Shown here piece after piece: positions 23,702 to 32,906 of a DNA stretch of 47,820 nucleotides; position 1 is the stretch's first letter, and each line of letters opens with the position of its first letter. The notes below the pieces were generated by a model. It did no database searches. It was not told the DNA's origin and saw nothing but the letters and a program-made list of their open reading frames with translations. The position numbers and the translations under genes were made by a program. Location: assembly GCA_009886035.1 (NCBI GenBank), contig VFJN01000037.1, positions 1 through 47,820 of the forward strand, in the 5' to 3' direction. The DNA is from Actinomycetota bacterium (lineage in GTDB: Bacteria; Actinomycetota; Acidimicrobiia; Acidimicrobiales; VFJN01).

Positions 23702-24276
23702 TGGCCGTGGAGATCATCGATTTCGCGGCCCAGCCCACGGCCATCGATGGCCTGTTCATCATCACCATGAAGCAGGTGACCGATGAGCGGGGCACCGTCC
23801 GCGAGTTCTACCGGGAGAGCTCCTTCATCGAGGCGGGGCTGCCATCGATGGGATCTTTCCTGCAGATCAACGCCACCGAAACCCGTCTCGGTGGTTTGCG
23901 CGGCTTGCACGCCGAGGACATGGTGAAATTGGTGGCGGTAGTGGCGGGGGAGGCCTTCGGCGCCTATGTAGATCTGCGGCCGCAGAGCCCCACGCGCGGC
24001 GCCCTGGTCACCACGGTGCTGGCGCCGGGTACTCAGGTGCTCGTCCCGCGGGGGGTCGGCAACGGGTTTCAGGTCACCGGCAGCGGGCCCTGCCAATACC
24101 TGTACGGCTTCGACCAGGAGTGGGTGCCGGGCATGGCCGGTATGGCCTGTGGTCCACTCGATCCCGCTCTCGGCATCCGCTGGCCCCTGCCCATCGACCC
24201 GACTGATCGTCAGCAGATTTCTGAAAAAGATCGGGATGCTCCCGGCTTCGCTGACCTCCCCGGAGGGGAACGATGA
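23701..24276 (+). CDS. RmlC-like dTDP-4-dehydro-6-deoxyhexose epimerase, diverged active site
   Basis: A cupin-fold protein of 191 residues in the position of rmlC. Family features are DERGTVREFYRE, GGLRGLHAED with the catalytic-base His70, VVAGEAFGAYVDLRPQSPT, and LDPALGIRWP. Two usual active-site features differ. The second histidine (PxGxAHGF) is Asn121 in VPRGVGNGFQV. The tyrosine pair near residue 140 is Glu-Trp (DQEWVPG). The enzyme may therefore perform a single epimerisation or act on another keto-sugar, rather than make the L-rhamnose precursor. TAATG overlap with rmlA and ATGA overlap with rmlB show strong coupling. Confidence 0.8.
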   Translation: MAVEIIDFAAQPTAIDGLFIITMKQVTDERGTVREFYRESSFIEAGLPSMGSFLQINATETRLGGLRGLHAEDMVKLVAVVAGEAFGAYVDLRPQSPTRGALVTTVLAPGTQVLVPRGVGNGFQVTGSGPCQYLYGFDQEWVPGMAGMACGPLDPALGIRWPLPIDPTDRQQISEKDRDAPGFADLPGGER

Positions 24277-25232
24277 AACAGTTCGTTACCGGCGGCGCGG
24301 GGTTTATCGGCTCCAATTATCTTCGCTACGTCTTGCGGGAGACCGACGATGAAGTGGTGGTCTACGACGCCCTCACCTACGCCGGAAACCTCTCCACGCT
24401 CAAAGACGTCGACGACGACCCTCGCTACACCTTTGTCCACGGTGACATTTGCGATCCGGGGCCGATGGAGGCCGCCATGGCCGGGTGCGATGCGGTGGTG
24501 CACTTCGCCGCCGAGAGTCACGTGGATCGGTCGATTGTGGGCTCCGACGACTTCGTCAACACGAACTGCTTTGGCACCAACATCGTGATGGACACCGCTC
24601 GCCGCCTGGAGATCGGCCGCGTGGTGCACATCGGAACGGATGAGGTCTATGGATCGGTAGAGGTGGGTTCCTCCACGGAGACCGACCCACTCGAGCCGCG
24701 TTCTCCCTACTCCGCCTCCAAAGCGGGGTCCGACCTGATCGCCTTGAGCTACCACCACACCCACGGTCTGCCGGTGTCGGTGACCCGCTGCACGAACAAC
24801 TTCGGTCCGTACCAGTATCCGGAAAAGGCCATCCCGCTGTTCACCACCAATCTGCTCGACGGTGAGTCGATCCCCTTGTACGGCGACGGACTCAACGAGC
24901 GCGACTGGCTTTTTGTGGACGACCACTGCTCCGGGATTCACCTCGTACTGCACGAGGGATCACCGGGTGAGATTTACAACATCGGGGCGGGCAACGAGAC
25001 CGCCAACCGGGTGCTGGTAGACAAACTCCTCGCCCTGTTGGGCAAGGACGAGACATCAATCCGTTACGTGGATGACCGGCTCGGGCACGATCGGCGCTAC
25101 TCGGTAGACATCGCCAAGATCACCGCGCTGGGGTGGACCAAACAACGCACCCTCGACGAGGCGCTGGCCGAGACGGTGGACTGGTATCGCGATAACGCCT
25201 GGTGGTGGCGTCCGCTGAAGTCAGGGAGTTGA
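24273..25232 (+). CDS. rmlB: dTDP-glucose 4,6-dehydratase
   Basis: An extended SDR enzyme that converts dTDP-glucose to dTDP-4-keto-6-deoxyglucose. The 319-residue protein has the NAD motif VTGGAGFIGSNY (residues 5-16), VVYDALTYAGN, AAESHVDRSI, and HIGTDEVYGSV with the Asp-Glu pair typical of the dehydratase. SPYSASKAGSD is the YxxxK motif and RCTNNFGPYQ follows. The ribosome site GGAGGGG is well placed before the ATG, which overlaps the RmlC-like stop. Confidence 0.94.
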   Translation: MKQFVTGGAGFIGSNYLRYVLRETDDEVVVYDALTYAGNLSTLKDVDDDPRYTFVHGDICDPGPMEAAMAGCDAVVHFAAESHVDRSIVGSDDFVNTNCFGTNIVMDTARRLEIGRVVHIGTDEVYGSVEVGSSTETDPLEPRSPYSASKAGSDLIALSYHHTHGLPVSVTRCTNNFGPYQYPEKAIPLFTTNLLDGESIPLYGDGLNERDWLFVDDHCSGIHLVLHEGSPGEIYNIGAGNETANRVLVDKLLALLGKDETSIRYVDDRLGHDRRYSVDIAKITALGWTKQRTLDEALAETVDWYRDNAWWWRPLKSGS

Positions 25233-25240
25233 CGGCGGGT

Positions 25241-26089
25241 ATGCGGATCCTCATCACGGGCGCGGCGGGGCAACTCGGCACTGATCTGGTGCGCCACTGC
25301 ACCGAAGCCGGCGACGAGGTGATTGCCTGCTCCTCTGCTCAACTCGATCTTTCCCAACGCGATTCGGTAGCCCAGGCCATCACCGGGACCCGTCCCGATG
25401 TGGTGGTCAACGCCGGCGCGTGGACGGCGGTGGATGCGTGCGAAGCGGACCCGGATCGGGCCTGGCGGGTCAACGCCCTCGGGGTTCGGTGGGTTACCGA
25501 CGCCGCTCGAACGGCGGGATCTCACGTGATCCAGGTGAGTACCGACTACGTCTTTGACGGAACCAAGCCCGAGCCTTACCACGAGTGGGATCCCACCAGT
25601 GCGTGTTCGGCCTACGGGCGTTCGAAACTCGGGGGCGAGCGGGAGGTGGATCCCGGCCATGCCGTGGTCCGCACGGCCTGGGTGTGCGGCGCCCATGGAA
25701 ATAACATGGTGAAGACGGTTCTTGCCCTCCGCCACCGGCCCGAGTTGGCGTTTGTCGACGACCAACGGGGCTGCCCGACCTTCACGGCCGATCTGGCCCC
25801 AGCGATCCGGCGACTGGCGCTGGACCGGCTTCCGGGCACCTTCCATGTGACCAACCAAGGCGATGTGAGCTGGTACGAGTTCGTGCGGGAAATCCTCGAA
25901 CAGGTGGGTGGCGATCCCGGAATCGTGCGGGCCATCCGCACGGCCGACCTCGATCCGCCTCGTCCGGCGCCGCGTCCGGCGAACTCCGTGCTCGACAACG
26001 CCGTGCTGCGCCTCTCGGACCTTCCGCTTCTGCCGCACTACCGTGAATCGCTCGGGCGACTCTTGCAGGAAGTAGGGGCGGTGTCATGA
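25241..26089 (+). CDS. rmlD: dTDP-4-dehydrorhamnose reductase
   Basis: The SDR enzyme for the final reduction to dTDP-6-deoxyhexose, usually dTDP-L-rhamnose. The 282-residue protein starts MRILITGAAGQLGTDLVRH and has VNAGAWTAVDACE, the STDYVFDG block and SACSAYGRSKLGGE with the YxxxK motif. ATG 25241 is chosen because it puts the nucleotide-binding strand at the N terminus. It follows rmlB by eight bases, and its stop overlaps ugd. With a diverged RmlC upstream, the exact sugar it releases is less certain than usual. Confidence 0.92.
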   Translation: MRILITGAAGQLGTDLVRHCTEAGDEVIACSSAQLDLSQRDSVAQAITGTRPDVVVNAGAWTAVDACEADPDRAWRVNALGVRWVTDAARTAGSHVIQVSTDYVFDGTKPEPYHEWDPTSACSAYGRSKLGGEREVDPGHAVVRTAWVCGAHGNNMVKTVLALRHRPELAFVDDQRGCPTFTADLAPAIRRLALDRLPGTFHVTNQGDVSWYEFVREILEQVGGDPGIVRAIRTADLDPPRPAPRPANSVLDNAVLRLSDLPLLPHYRESLGRLLQEVGAVS

Positions 26090-27357
26090 GCAGGATTGCC
26101 GTTATTGGTACCGGCTACGTGGGGCTCACCACCGGTGCCTGCTTCGCCCATATTGGCCACGAGGTGATCTGCGCCGATATCGATACCGACAAGGTGGCGC
26201 GGTTGCAACGCGGTGAGATCCCAATCCTGGAAGCAGGTCTCGACAACCTGGTGAAAGAGGGACTGGAGGATGGTCGTCTTCAGTTTGTGGTGGGGGCGGC
26301 GGCGGCGGTGGAGAACTGCGAGTTTGCGTACCTTTGTGTGCCCACTCCCCAGGGTGATGACGGTTCCGCCGACCTGTCCTACATCGAGGCGGCGGCCCGG
26401 GAGATTGGTCCGCTGTTGCCCAGCGAAGCCATCGTCATCAACAAGTCGACGGTGCCGGTGGGTTCCACCCGGGTGGTGGAACGCGCGTTGGGCCGAGACG
26501 ACATCGCCGTGGTCTCCAATCCCGAGTTCCTGCGGGAGGGGTCGGCGATCCACGACTTCCTCAATCCCGATCGCATCGTGATCGGTGCGGAAGACCAGGC
26601 CGCCGCCGTGAAGGTTTCATCCCTCTACATCGGGATCACCGCGCCGGTGATCGTCACCGACCCCGCCTCCGCCGAGACGATCAAGTACGCCGCCAACGCC
26701 TTTCTCGCCACCAAAATTTCCTTTATCAACGCGGTCGCCGCCGTGTGTGAGGCCGTGGGGGCCGACATCAAAGATGTGGCCCTCGGTATGGGCTACGACT
26801 CCCGCATCGGGCATGAGTTCCTGAAGCCAGGCCCGGGCTGGGGCGGTTCCTGTTTTCCCAAGGACACCCGGGCGATGGTGCACATCGCCGAGACGGCGGG
26901 GTACGACTTCCACCTCCTCCGGGGGGTGGTGGAAGTCAACGATGAACAGTTGCGTCGGGTCACCGCCAAGATCGTGGCCGCCGCGGGGGGGTCGGTGGAT
27001 GGTAAGCGGATCGCCGTGTGGGGCCTCACCTTCAAGGCCCGAACCGATGATCTGCGCGAGTCGCCCTCGTTGTCGATCATCAGCCAACTGCTCGCCCTCG
27101 GGGCCATCGTGCGGGGGTACGACCCGTCGGGGCCTGGGCCCATCGACGGTGTTGAGGTCGTGGATGATCCCTTCGTGGCGGTGGAGGGGGCCGCGGTGCT
27201 CGCCGTGCTCACCGAGTGGGACGAGTTCCGCTGGCTCGACATCGACAAGGTGGCCAGCCTCGTGGCCGCCAAAGAGGTGGTGGATGCTCGCAACCTGCTC
27301 GACCGCACGGCCTTCATTCGCCGGGGGTTCAACTACTACGGGATCGGGCGGCGCTGA
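26086..27357 (+). CDS. ugd: UDP-glucose 6-dehydrogenase
   Basis: It oxidises UDP-glucose twice to UDP-glucuronate with NAD. The 423-residue protein opens [18 protein letters not shown] and has [23 protein letters not shown] and [14 protein letters not shown] with the catalytic Cys256. [18 protein letters not shown] is in the C-terminal domain. The ATG overlaps the rmlD stop (ATGA) and the stop overlaps the next start by one base. It feeds the decarboxylase that follows. Confidence 0.94.
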   Translation: MSRIAVIGTGYVGLTTGACFAHIGHEVICADIDTDKVARLQRGEIPILEAGLDNLVKEGLEDGRLQFVVGAAAAVENCEFAYLCVPTPQGDDGSADLSYIEAAAREIGPLLPSEAIVINKSTVPVGSTRVVERALGRDDIAVVSNPEFLREGSAIHDFLNPDRIVIGAEDQAAAVKVSSLYIGITAPVIVTDPASAETIKYAANAFLATKISFINAVAAVCEAVGADIKDVALGMGYDSRIGHEFLKPGPGWGGSCFPKDTRAMVHIAETAGYDFHLLRGVVEVNDEQLRRVTAKIVAAAGGSVDGKRIAVWGLTFKARTDDLRESPSLSIISQLLALGAIVRGYDPSGPGPIDGVEVVDDPFVAVEGAAVLAVLTEWDEFRWLDIDKVASLVAAKEVVDARNLLDRTAFIRRGFNYYGIGRR

Positions 27358-28289
27358 TGGCCCGCGTGGTGGTCACCGGCGGGGCGGGCTTTTTAGGTTC
27401 CCACCTGTGCGAGGCCCTGCTCCATCGTGGCGACGAGGTCGTGGCCATCGACAACCTCGTCACGGGAGCGGTCGCCAACATCGAGCGGCTCTTCGTCATG
27501 AAGGGATTTACGTTCGTGGACCACGACGTGAGCACCTACATCGGGGTGCCAGGGCCCGTGGATCAGATCATGCACTTCGCCAGCCCGGCCTCGCCGATGG
27601 ATTTTGAGCGAATTCCGATCCCCATCCTGAAGGTTGGCGCCTTGGGCACGCACAACGGCCTCGGCCTGGCCAAGGCTAAGGGAGCCACCTTTTTCCTGGC
27701 CTCCACCAGCGAGGTGTACGGCGATCCCCTCGTGCACCCCCAACCTGAGACGTACTGGGGCAACGTCAACCCCATTGGCCCCCGGGGGGTCTATGACGAG
27801 GCGAAGCGGTTCGCCGAGGCCATGACGATGGCCTATCACCGTCATCACGGCATCGATGTGCGGATCGTCCGAATCTTCAACACCTACGGGCCCTGGATGC
27901 GGCCCGACGATGGTCGCGCCGTGTCTAACTTCGTCACCCAGGCGCTGGCGGGAGAACCGATCACGATCTTCGGTGACGGGAGCCAGACTCGTTCCTTTAC
28001 CTATGTCGACGACGAGATTCGCGGGTTCTTGTCGCTACTGGACAGCGACGTGAACTCCCCAGTGAACATCGGAAATCCCTACACGGAGCACACGGTGGCC
28101 GAACTGGCTGAACTAGTGGTGGAGGTCACCGGATCATCGAGCGAGATCGTCTACGAACCCTTGCCCGTCGACGACCCCACCCAACGTCAGCCCGACATCA
28201 CCCTGGCTCGATCCCTGTTGGGGTGGGAGCCGAAGGTGGGCCTCCGGGAGGGTTTGAGCCGGACCGCCGACTACTTCCGTCTCCGGTAA
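27357..28289 (+). CDS. uxs: UDP-glucuronate decarboxylase (UDP-xylose synthase)
   Basis: An extended SDR that decarboxylates UDP-glucuronate to UDP-xylose. The 310-residue protein has [13 protein letters not shown] at the N terminus, [23 protein letters not shown] and [12 protein letters not shown] (Tyr146, Lys150). [17 protein letters not shown] and [11 protein letters not shown] are characteristic of UXS. It starts immediately after ugd, which makes its substrate. It is the last gene of the run, and the downstream gene is convergent. Confidence 0.92.
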   Translation: MARVVVTGGAGFLGSHLCEALLHRGDEVVAIDNLVTGAVANIERLFVMKGFTFVDHDVSTYIGVPGPVDQIMHFASPASPMDFERIPIPILKVGALGTHNGLGLAKAKGATFFLASTSEVYGDPLVHPQPETYWGNVNPIGPRGVYDEAKRFAEAMTMAYHRHHGIDVRIVRIFNTYGPWMRPDDGRAVSNFVTQALAGEPITIFGDGSQTRSFTYVDDEIRGFLSLLDSDVNSPVNIGNPYTEHTVAELAELVVEVTGSSSEIVYEPLPVDDPTQRQPDITLARSLLGWEPKVGLREGLSRTADYFRLR

Positions 28290-28293
28290 CTCC

Positions 28294-29502
28294 TCAGGCC
28301 CCGAGGCCATCCAGGAGGGCATCGAAGGCGGGGAGGCATGCGGTGTCGCAGTAGGCCGCCTCAAAGGCGGCCCGGGATCGATCCGGACCGTCGGGGTCGT
28401 CCCGTAAGTGACGCACGGCGTCCACCAGGCCGGCGGTGTCGCCATGGCGGAGGCTGATGCCACACCGGTGCGCATCGATGGCTTCGTCCACGTTGCTTCC
28501 GGCGGGACCGACGTAGAGGATCGGGAGGCGGGCGGCGAGGTTGGCGTGCATCTTGGAGGGACTCATCACCCCCAAGGCGCGATCGTCGAGCGTAATGAGG
28601 GCGACGTGGGCGCCGGCCATGAGCGCCGGGGTTTCGTCCTTGGGCACATAGCCGTGGCAGACGACGTTGGTGAGGCCCCGATCGTCCACTGCCGCCTGCA
28701 GGTCGTCCCAGCGGGCCCCGCCGCCCACGAACAGGAACAGGGCCTCGTCGCCGAGTTCGGTGGCGGCATCGAGCACGGTGTCGAACCGATGTCCGATGCC
28801 GGTGTTGCCCAGATAGAGCACCACGCAGCGGTCGTCGGTGCGCAGCGGCGTATAGCCCGACCACACCGGGTCGTGGGGGGTGGGATTCGGCAGCAGGGCA
28901 TGACGCTCCCAGTTGGGGATGATGCGCAGGGGAGGGGTTCCCGGGCGGGGGGCGTACTGCGAGTTGAGGAGATCGGCCATGGCGCCGTCGAGCACGACGA
29001 CGGCGGCGAGGTGGCGAAAGGCCCAGCGGGTGAGGCGACGGAGCCCCCGGCTGGCCCAGCCCCCGCCCTTGATTTCCCCAAAACGTTCGGCCGCGTCGGG
29101 GTAACAGTCCATGCTCCAAAGAACGACGTGGGTCTGGGGATGGAGCAGCTTGTGCAGCACCGCCGCCACCACCACCAGCGGCGGGGTGGTCATGGCGATG
29201 ATCACGTCCTGGCGGGGGAGAATGGCCAGGCGGATGGCACTGCCGAGGGAAAAGGTGGCGTAGCCACCGAGGCGCCGGGCCAGGGATGACTTGCCCAGGT
29301 CGGGGGTCCAGATCCGGTGGATCCGCAGGCCGGGCATCGTGGTGGTGCGCTGGGCGAGGCGACCCTCGAGGTAGCCCGCTCGGCCGGTAACCACGGTGAC
29401 GGCGTCGCCCCCGGCGGCGCGGTGCTCGGCCAGGGAAGCCGCCATCTGGGCGGTGGGGCTGATGTCGGGGGCATAGAACTGATTGAGAATCGTCAGGCGC
29501 AC
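28294..29502 (-). CDS. Family 4 glycosyltransferase, WbuB-like
   Basis: A 402-residue GT-B glycosyltransferase. The N-terminal domain starts LTILNQFYAPDISPTAQM, typical of WbuB-like enzymes of exopolysaccharide loci. VLYLGNTGIGHRFD opens the second domain. The usual ExxxxxxxE donor motif is replaced by GVMSPSKMHANLAARLPILY, as in this subgroup. GTG 29502 has an AAGGGG ribosome site. The gene follows the epimerase gene by 16 bases in the same operon. Donor and acceptor are unknown; L-fucosamine or another 6-deoxy sugar has been described for relatives. Confidence 0.85.
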   Translation of the reverse strand: MRLTILNQFYAPDISPTAQMAASLAEHRAAGGDAVTVVTGRAGYLEGRLAQRTTTMPGLRIHRIWTPDLGKSSLARRLGGYATFSLGSAIRLAILPRQDVIIAMTTPPLVVVAAVLHKLLHPQTHVVLWSMDCYPDAAERFGEIKGGGWASRGLRRLTRWAFRHLAAVVVLDGAMADLLNSQYAPRPGTPPLRIIPNWERHALLPNPTPHDPVWSGYTPLRTDDRCVVLYLGNTGIGHRFDTVLDAATELGDEALFLFVGGGARWDDLQAAVDDRGLTNVVCHGYVPKDETPALMAGAHVALITLDDRALGVMSPSKMHANLAARLPILYVGPAGSNVDEAIDAHRCGISLRHGDTAGLVDAVRHLRDDPDGPDRSRAAFEAAYCDTACLPAFDALLDGLGA

Positions 29503-29518
29503 AGTGACCCCTTCCTGG

Positions 29519-30571
29519 TCAGTCGAGGCGCGCGATGGCGTCGGTCACCATCTCGTTCACGATGGCGGGGAGGTCGTATTGCTGCACCCACTCGGGATAG
29601 TGCCCCCGGAATTTCCCCATGTCGGTGTAGTAGCAGATGTGATCCCCAATCCGGTGGGTGGGGTCGTAGGTGAGGGTGGGCCGTCGCCCCCCTGATGCCT
29701 CGGCGATGAGTTCCACGCACTCGAGGATGCTGGCGGCGTTCGGGCGGCCACCGCCGAGGTTGTAGAACTCGCCGGCCCGGGGGTTTTGGGCAAACTCCCA
29801 GAACGCACTGATGACATCCGCCGAGTGGATCTGGTCGCGAACCTGCTTCCCCTGGTAGCCCAAGATCGTGTAGTTGGAGCCGAGGAGGGCGGTGTGCACG
29901 AGGTAGCTCAGGAAACCGTGGAGGGGCACGCCCGAGTGATGGGGGCCGGTAAGACAACCGCCCCGAAAGGTGCCGGTGCGCAGCCCGAAATAACGGCCGT
30001 ACTCCTGGGTCATCAGGTCTGCCGCCACCTTGGAGGCGCCGAAGACCGAGTGCAGGCAGCCATCGATCGACAGCGTCTCGGGGATGCCCTCGGCGAAGGC
30101 GGGGTCGGCGTAATCCCAGCGTGTTTCGTGTTCGGTCATCGGAATCTTGTTGGGGTTGTCGCCGTAGACCTTGTTGGTTGACACGGTGATGAACACGGCA
30201 TCGGGAGTGTGGCGGTGGGCCGCCTCCAACAGGTTCAGGGTGCCGCCGGCGTTCACGTCGAAGTCGTCGAAGGGCCGGAGGGCGGCGAGGTCGTGGCTGG
30301 GTTGGGCGGCGGCGTGGATCACCAATTCGTAGGCGTTGCGCTGAAACAGTTTCTCCACGTCGAGACGGTCCCGAATGTCGAGGTCATGGTGGGTGTAGCG
30401 CCGGCAGGAGGCCTCGAGGCGCTGCCGGTTCCAGGTGGTGTCGCCGCCCGGCCCGAAGAAGTCGGCCCGCATGTTGTTGTCGATTCCGTCCACGGCAAAG
30501 CCCAGCTCGTCGAAAAACTCGACGGCCTCGGAGCCGATGAGGCCGGCACTGCCAGTGACGAGGACCTTCAT
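29519..30571 (-). CDS. NAD-dependent epimerase related to CDP-paratose 2-epimerase
   Basis: A 350-residue extended SDR. It begins VLVTGSAGLIGSEAVEFFDE and has HAAAQPSHDLAALRPFDDF, VSTNKVYGDNPNK, and a long acid-rich insertion before the active site. YQGKQVRDQIHSADVISAF follows. These features match the TyvE subgroup, which makes CDP-tyvelose by epimerising C2. The canonical YxxxK tyrosine is Phe177 (SVFGASK, Lys181), so the catalytic acid/base is missing or replaced. ATG 30571 places the Rossmann strand at the N terminus, and a TACCGT box lies 12 bases upstream. The sugar substrate is unknown. Confidence 0.82.
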   Translation of the reverse strand: MKVLVTGSAGLIGSEAVEFFDELGFAVDGIDNNMRADFFGPGGDTTWNRQRLEASCRRYTHHDLDIRDRLDVEKLFQRNAYELVIHAAAQPSHDLAALRPFDDFDVNAGGTLNLLEAAHRHTPDAVFITVSTNKVYGDNPNKIPMTEHETRWDYADPAFAEGIPETLSIDGCLHSVFGASKVAADLMTQEYGRYFGLRTGTFRGGCLTGPHHSGVPLHGFLSYLVHTALLGSNYTILGYQGKQVRDQIHSADVISAFWEFAQNPRAGEFYNLGGGRPNAASILECVELIAEASGGRRPTLTYDPTHRIGDHICYYTDMGKFRGHYPEWVQQYDLPAIVNEMVTDAIARLD

Positions 30572-30631
30572 CGCGAGGGGCCCACGGTAGGGCTGAGCGG
30601 GCGCATGGCTTCGGACACTACCGGCTCTCAT

Positions 30632-30642
30632 GGGAGACTCCC
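30632..30642. promoter_or_regulatory. Inverted repeat GGGAG-A-CTCCC before a glycosyltransferase start
   Basis: An 11-base palindrome lies ten bases before the ATG at 30652, in the 80-base region between the divergent epimerase and glycosyltransferase genes. It could be an operator, but five-base arms can arise by chance in GC-rich DNA. Confidence 0.25.
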
Positions 30643-30651
30643 GCAGTACCT

Positions 30652-31731
30652 ATGCGAGTTGCCGTCACCCTCGAGCAGTGTTGGCACCGAGTGCCCGGCG
30701 GAAGTGCCCGCGCCACCTTGGATGCCGTCGCCGCAGTAGCCCAGCGGGGCGGGGTGGAGCAGGTGGGGGTGAGCGCCTGGCATCGGCAGCCACCCCCGGT
30801 GGCTTGGCGGGCCCCGATCGACGTGCGAGCCCTTCCCCTGCCCCGCCTGGCCCTCTACGACACGTGGCAGCGCTGGCGGCTTCCGTTGGTGGAGCGGGCC
30901 ACCGGTGCGGTCGACGTCGTGCACGCCACCGCCCATGTGGCCTCGGCATCGGCTGCCCCGATGGTGGCCACCGTGCACGACCTGCACTTCCTGCACGAAC
31001 CCACGCACTTCACCGCCCGGGGCATTCGCCTCTTCACCCGTTTTCTCGCCATCGTGCGGGACGAAGCGGCCATCGTGGTGTGCCCATCGGAGGCCACGCG
31101 CCAAGACTGTCGGGCGGCGGGTATCGACGATTCCCGGATCCGGATTACCCCCTGGGCCACGGCGGTGGCCGCCGTGGGCGACACCGAGGTGGCCCGGGTG
31201 CGTGCTGCCTACGGGTTAGGTGATCCCTTCGTATTGTTCGCCGGTACGGTGGAACCGCGGAAGAACCTCGCCCGGCTGGTCGAGGCCCACCGCCGACTCG
31301 GCGATCGCCAAGTGTCCCTCGTGGTGGTGGGCCCGGACGGATGGGGTGAGGACCTTCCCTCGGCGGGAGTTCGACGCCTGGGCTTTGTGCCCCGGGCCGA
31401 TCTGCACGCGCTCTACGCGGCGGCGGCGGTGGTGGCCTATCCCTCCCTGCGGGAGGGTTTCGGCCTGCCGGTGCTCGAAGCCATGGCGCAAGGGGCAGTG
31501 GTGGTCACCTCGGCGACCACCGCTACCGCCGAGGTGGCGGGATCGGCGGCGTTGTTGGTGGACCCGCTGGATCCTGATGCCATCGCGGGGGCCCTTCGTC
31601 AGGCCCTTGATGATCCGGCGCTCTGCGGCCGCTTGCGGGAGGCGGCGGTGGCCCGAGCCGCCACCTTCACCTGGGAGCGCACCGCTGATGCCCTGGTCTC
31701 GGCGTACGCGGCGGCGGCTGGTACCGCATGA
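30652..31731 (+). CDS. Family 4 glycosyltransferase
   Basis: A 359-residue GT-B glycosyltransferase. The N-terminal domain includes VVHATAHVASA and ATVHDLHFLHEPTHF. The C-terminal domain starts LFAGTVEPRKNLARLVEAH, a signature of mannosyltransferase-like GT4 enzymes. YPSLREGFGLPVLEAMAQG is the donor-binding EGFGLPxxE motif. The gene is followed with a four-base overlap by a second enzyme of the same type, so the pair probably add successive sugars to one glycan. GDP-mannose or a GDP-6-deoxyhexose would be a reasonable donor given the neighbouring genes (inference). Confidence 0.88.
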   Translation: MRVAVTLEQCWHRVPGGSARATLDAVAAVAQRGGVEQVGVSAWHRQPPPVAWRAPIDVRALPLPRLALYDTWQRWRLPLVERATGAVDVVHATAHVASASAAPMVATVHDLHFLHEPTHFTARGIRLFTRFLAIVRDEAAIVVCPSEATRQDCRAAGIDDSRIRITPWATAVAAVGDTEVARVRAAYGLGDPFVLFAGTVEPRKNLARLVEAHRRLGDRQVSLVVVGPDGWGEDLPSAGVRRLGFVPRADLHALYAAAAVVAYPSLREGFGLPVLEAMAQGAVVVTSATTATAEVAGSAALLVDPLDPDAIAGALRQALDDPALCGRLREAAVARAATFTWERTADALVSAYAAAAGTA

Positions 31732-32852
31732 CCATCAAGGTGGGGATCAACCTGTTGTGGCTCGTGCCCGGGGAGGTGGGAGGCAGCGAGGAGTCCACCG
31801 TGGCGACCGTGCTGGGCCTCGCCGCCCTCGCGGCGCCCGATCTCGAGGTGGTTCTGTTTGTCTCGGCGTCTTTTGCGGCCGCCTATCCAGAGGTGGTGGC
31901 AGCCTTCCCCACGCAGGTGTGGCCGGGGTCGGGGCGGTCGCGGGCCCGACGGATCCTGGCCGAATCCACCTGGCTGGCGGGCCGCAGCGGGGGTCTAGAC
32001 ATCATCCACCACGCCGGCGGCACCGTGCCCTCGCGGCGTCGCAGCCCGTGCGTGGTGACCCTGCACGATCTCCAACCCCTCGAGCACCGCGCCACCCATG
32101 GCGCTGGTAAGCGGGCCTACCTGCGGCTGGCGATCCCCGCTTCGGTGCGGGCGGCTCGGCTGGTGATTACCCCCAGCGAGTTCGTCAGGCGCTCGGTTAT
32201 TTCGCGTTTCGGCGCCGACCCCGCCTGCGTGGTGGCGGTGCCGCACGGGGTGGGGGTGCCCCCGGTGATGAGCGCGCCCGCCGATGTGATCGATCGCTAT
32301 TCGATCACCGGACCGATGGTGCTCTACCCGGCCATTACCTACCCCCATAAGAATCACGCCACCTTGGTGGAGGCCTTCGCGTCGGTGGTGGTCCACCACC
32401 CCGACGCGATCCTCGTGCTGCCCGGTGGTGAGGGTAGTGAGGAGACGGCGATACGGGCCCAGATCAAAGGGCTCGGGTTGAGCGGCTCCGTGCGCCGGGT
32501 GGGGCGTATCTCCGCCGCCGATGTGGCCGGTTTGTACGGCGTGGCGACGGTGGTGGCGGTGCCGTCTCGCTACGAGGGGTTCGGGCTTCCGGCGGCGGAG
32601 GCGATGGTGCACGGGGTGGCGTTGGTGGCGGCGAAGGTCACCGCGCTGCCCGAAATAGTGGGCGACGACGCCGTGCTCGTCGACCCCGACGACCCCGCCG
32701 AATGGGCTCGGGCCATCAGTGGGTTGCTGGCCCACCCTGACCAACGGAAGGAACTCGCCGAGGCGGGGCGGGAGCGAGCCAAGCGTTATGGTGCTGAGGC
32801 CAATGCGGCGGCGGTGGCCGAGGCGTATCGCCACGCCGCCCGGATGACCTGA
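31728..32852 (+). CDS. Family 4 glycosyltransferase
   Basis: A 374-residue GT-B glycosyltransferase related to the upstream one. VGINLLWLVPGEVGGSEE opens the acceptor domain, and VVTLHDLQPLEH and VITPSEFVRRSVI follow. The donor domain has LYPAITYPHKNHATLVEAFA and PSRYEGFGLPAAEAMVHG. Its ATG overlaps the stop of the previous gene (ATGA). The two may be an ancient tandem duplication that has diverged in acceptor specificity. It is followed by a short gap with a TAGAGT box for the next gene. Confidence 0.88.
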   Translation: MTIKVGINLLWLVPGEVGGSEESTVATVLGLAALAAPDLEVVLFVSASFAAAYPEVVAAFPTQVWPGSGRSRARRILAESTWLAGRSGGLDIIHHAGGTVPSRRRSPCVVTLHDLQPLEHRATHGAGKRAYLRLAIPASVRAARLVITPSEFVRRSVISRFGADPACVVAVPHGVGVPPVMSAPADVIDRYSITGPMVLYPAITYPHKNHATLVEAFASVVVHHPDAILVLPGGEGSEETAIRAQIKGLGLSGSVRRVGRISAADVAGLYGVATVVAVPSRYEGFGLPAAEAMVHGVALVAAKVTALPEIVGDDAVLVDPDDPAEWARAISGLLAHPDQRKELAEAGRERAKRYGAEANAAAVAEAYRHAARMT

Positions 32853-32890
32853 TGCCGTTGCCCTGAATGGGTTAGGTCGCCACGGCCTTG

Positions 32891-32896
32891 TAGAGT
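32891..32896 (+). promoter_or_regulatory. -10 box TAGAGT before the His-rich membrane protein gene
   Basis: TAGAGT lies ten bases before the ATG at 32907, giving a leader of about three bases. It would drive the run of genes to 35625. Confidence 0.35.
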
Positions 32897-32906
32897 CTCC
32901 AATCCT

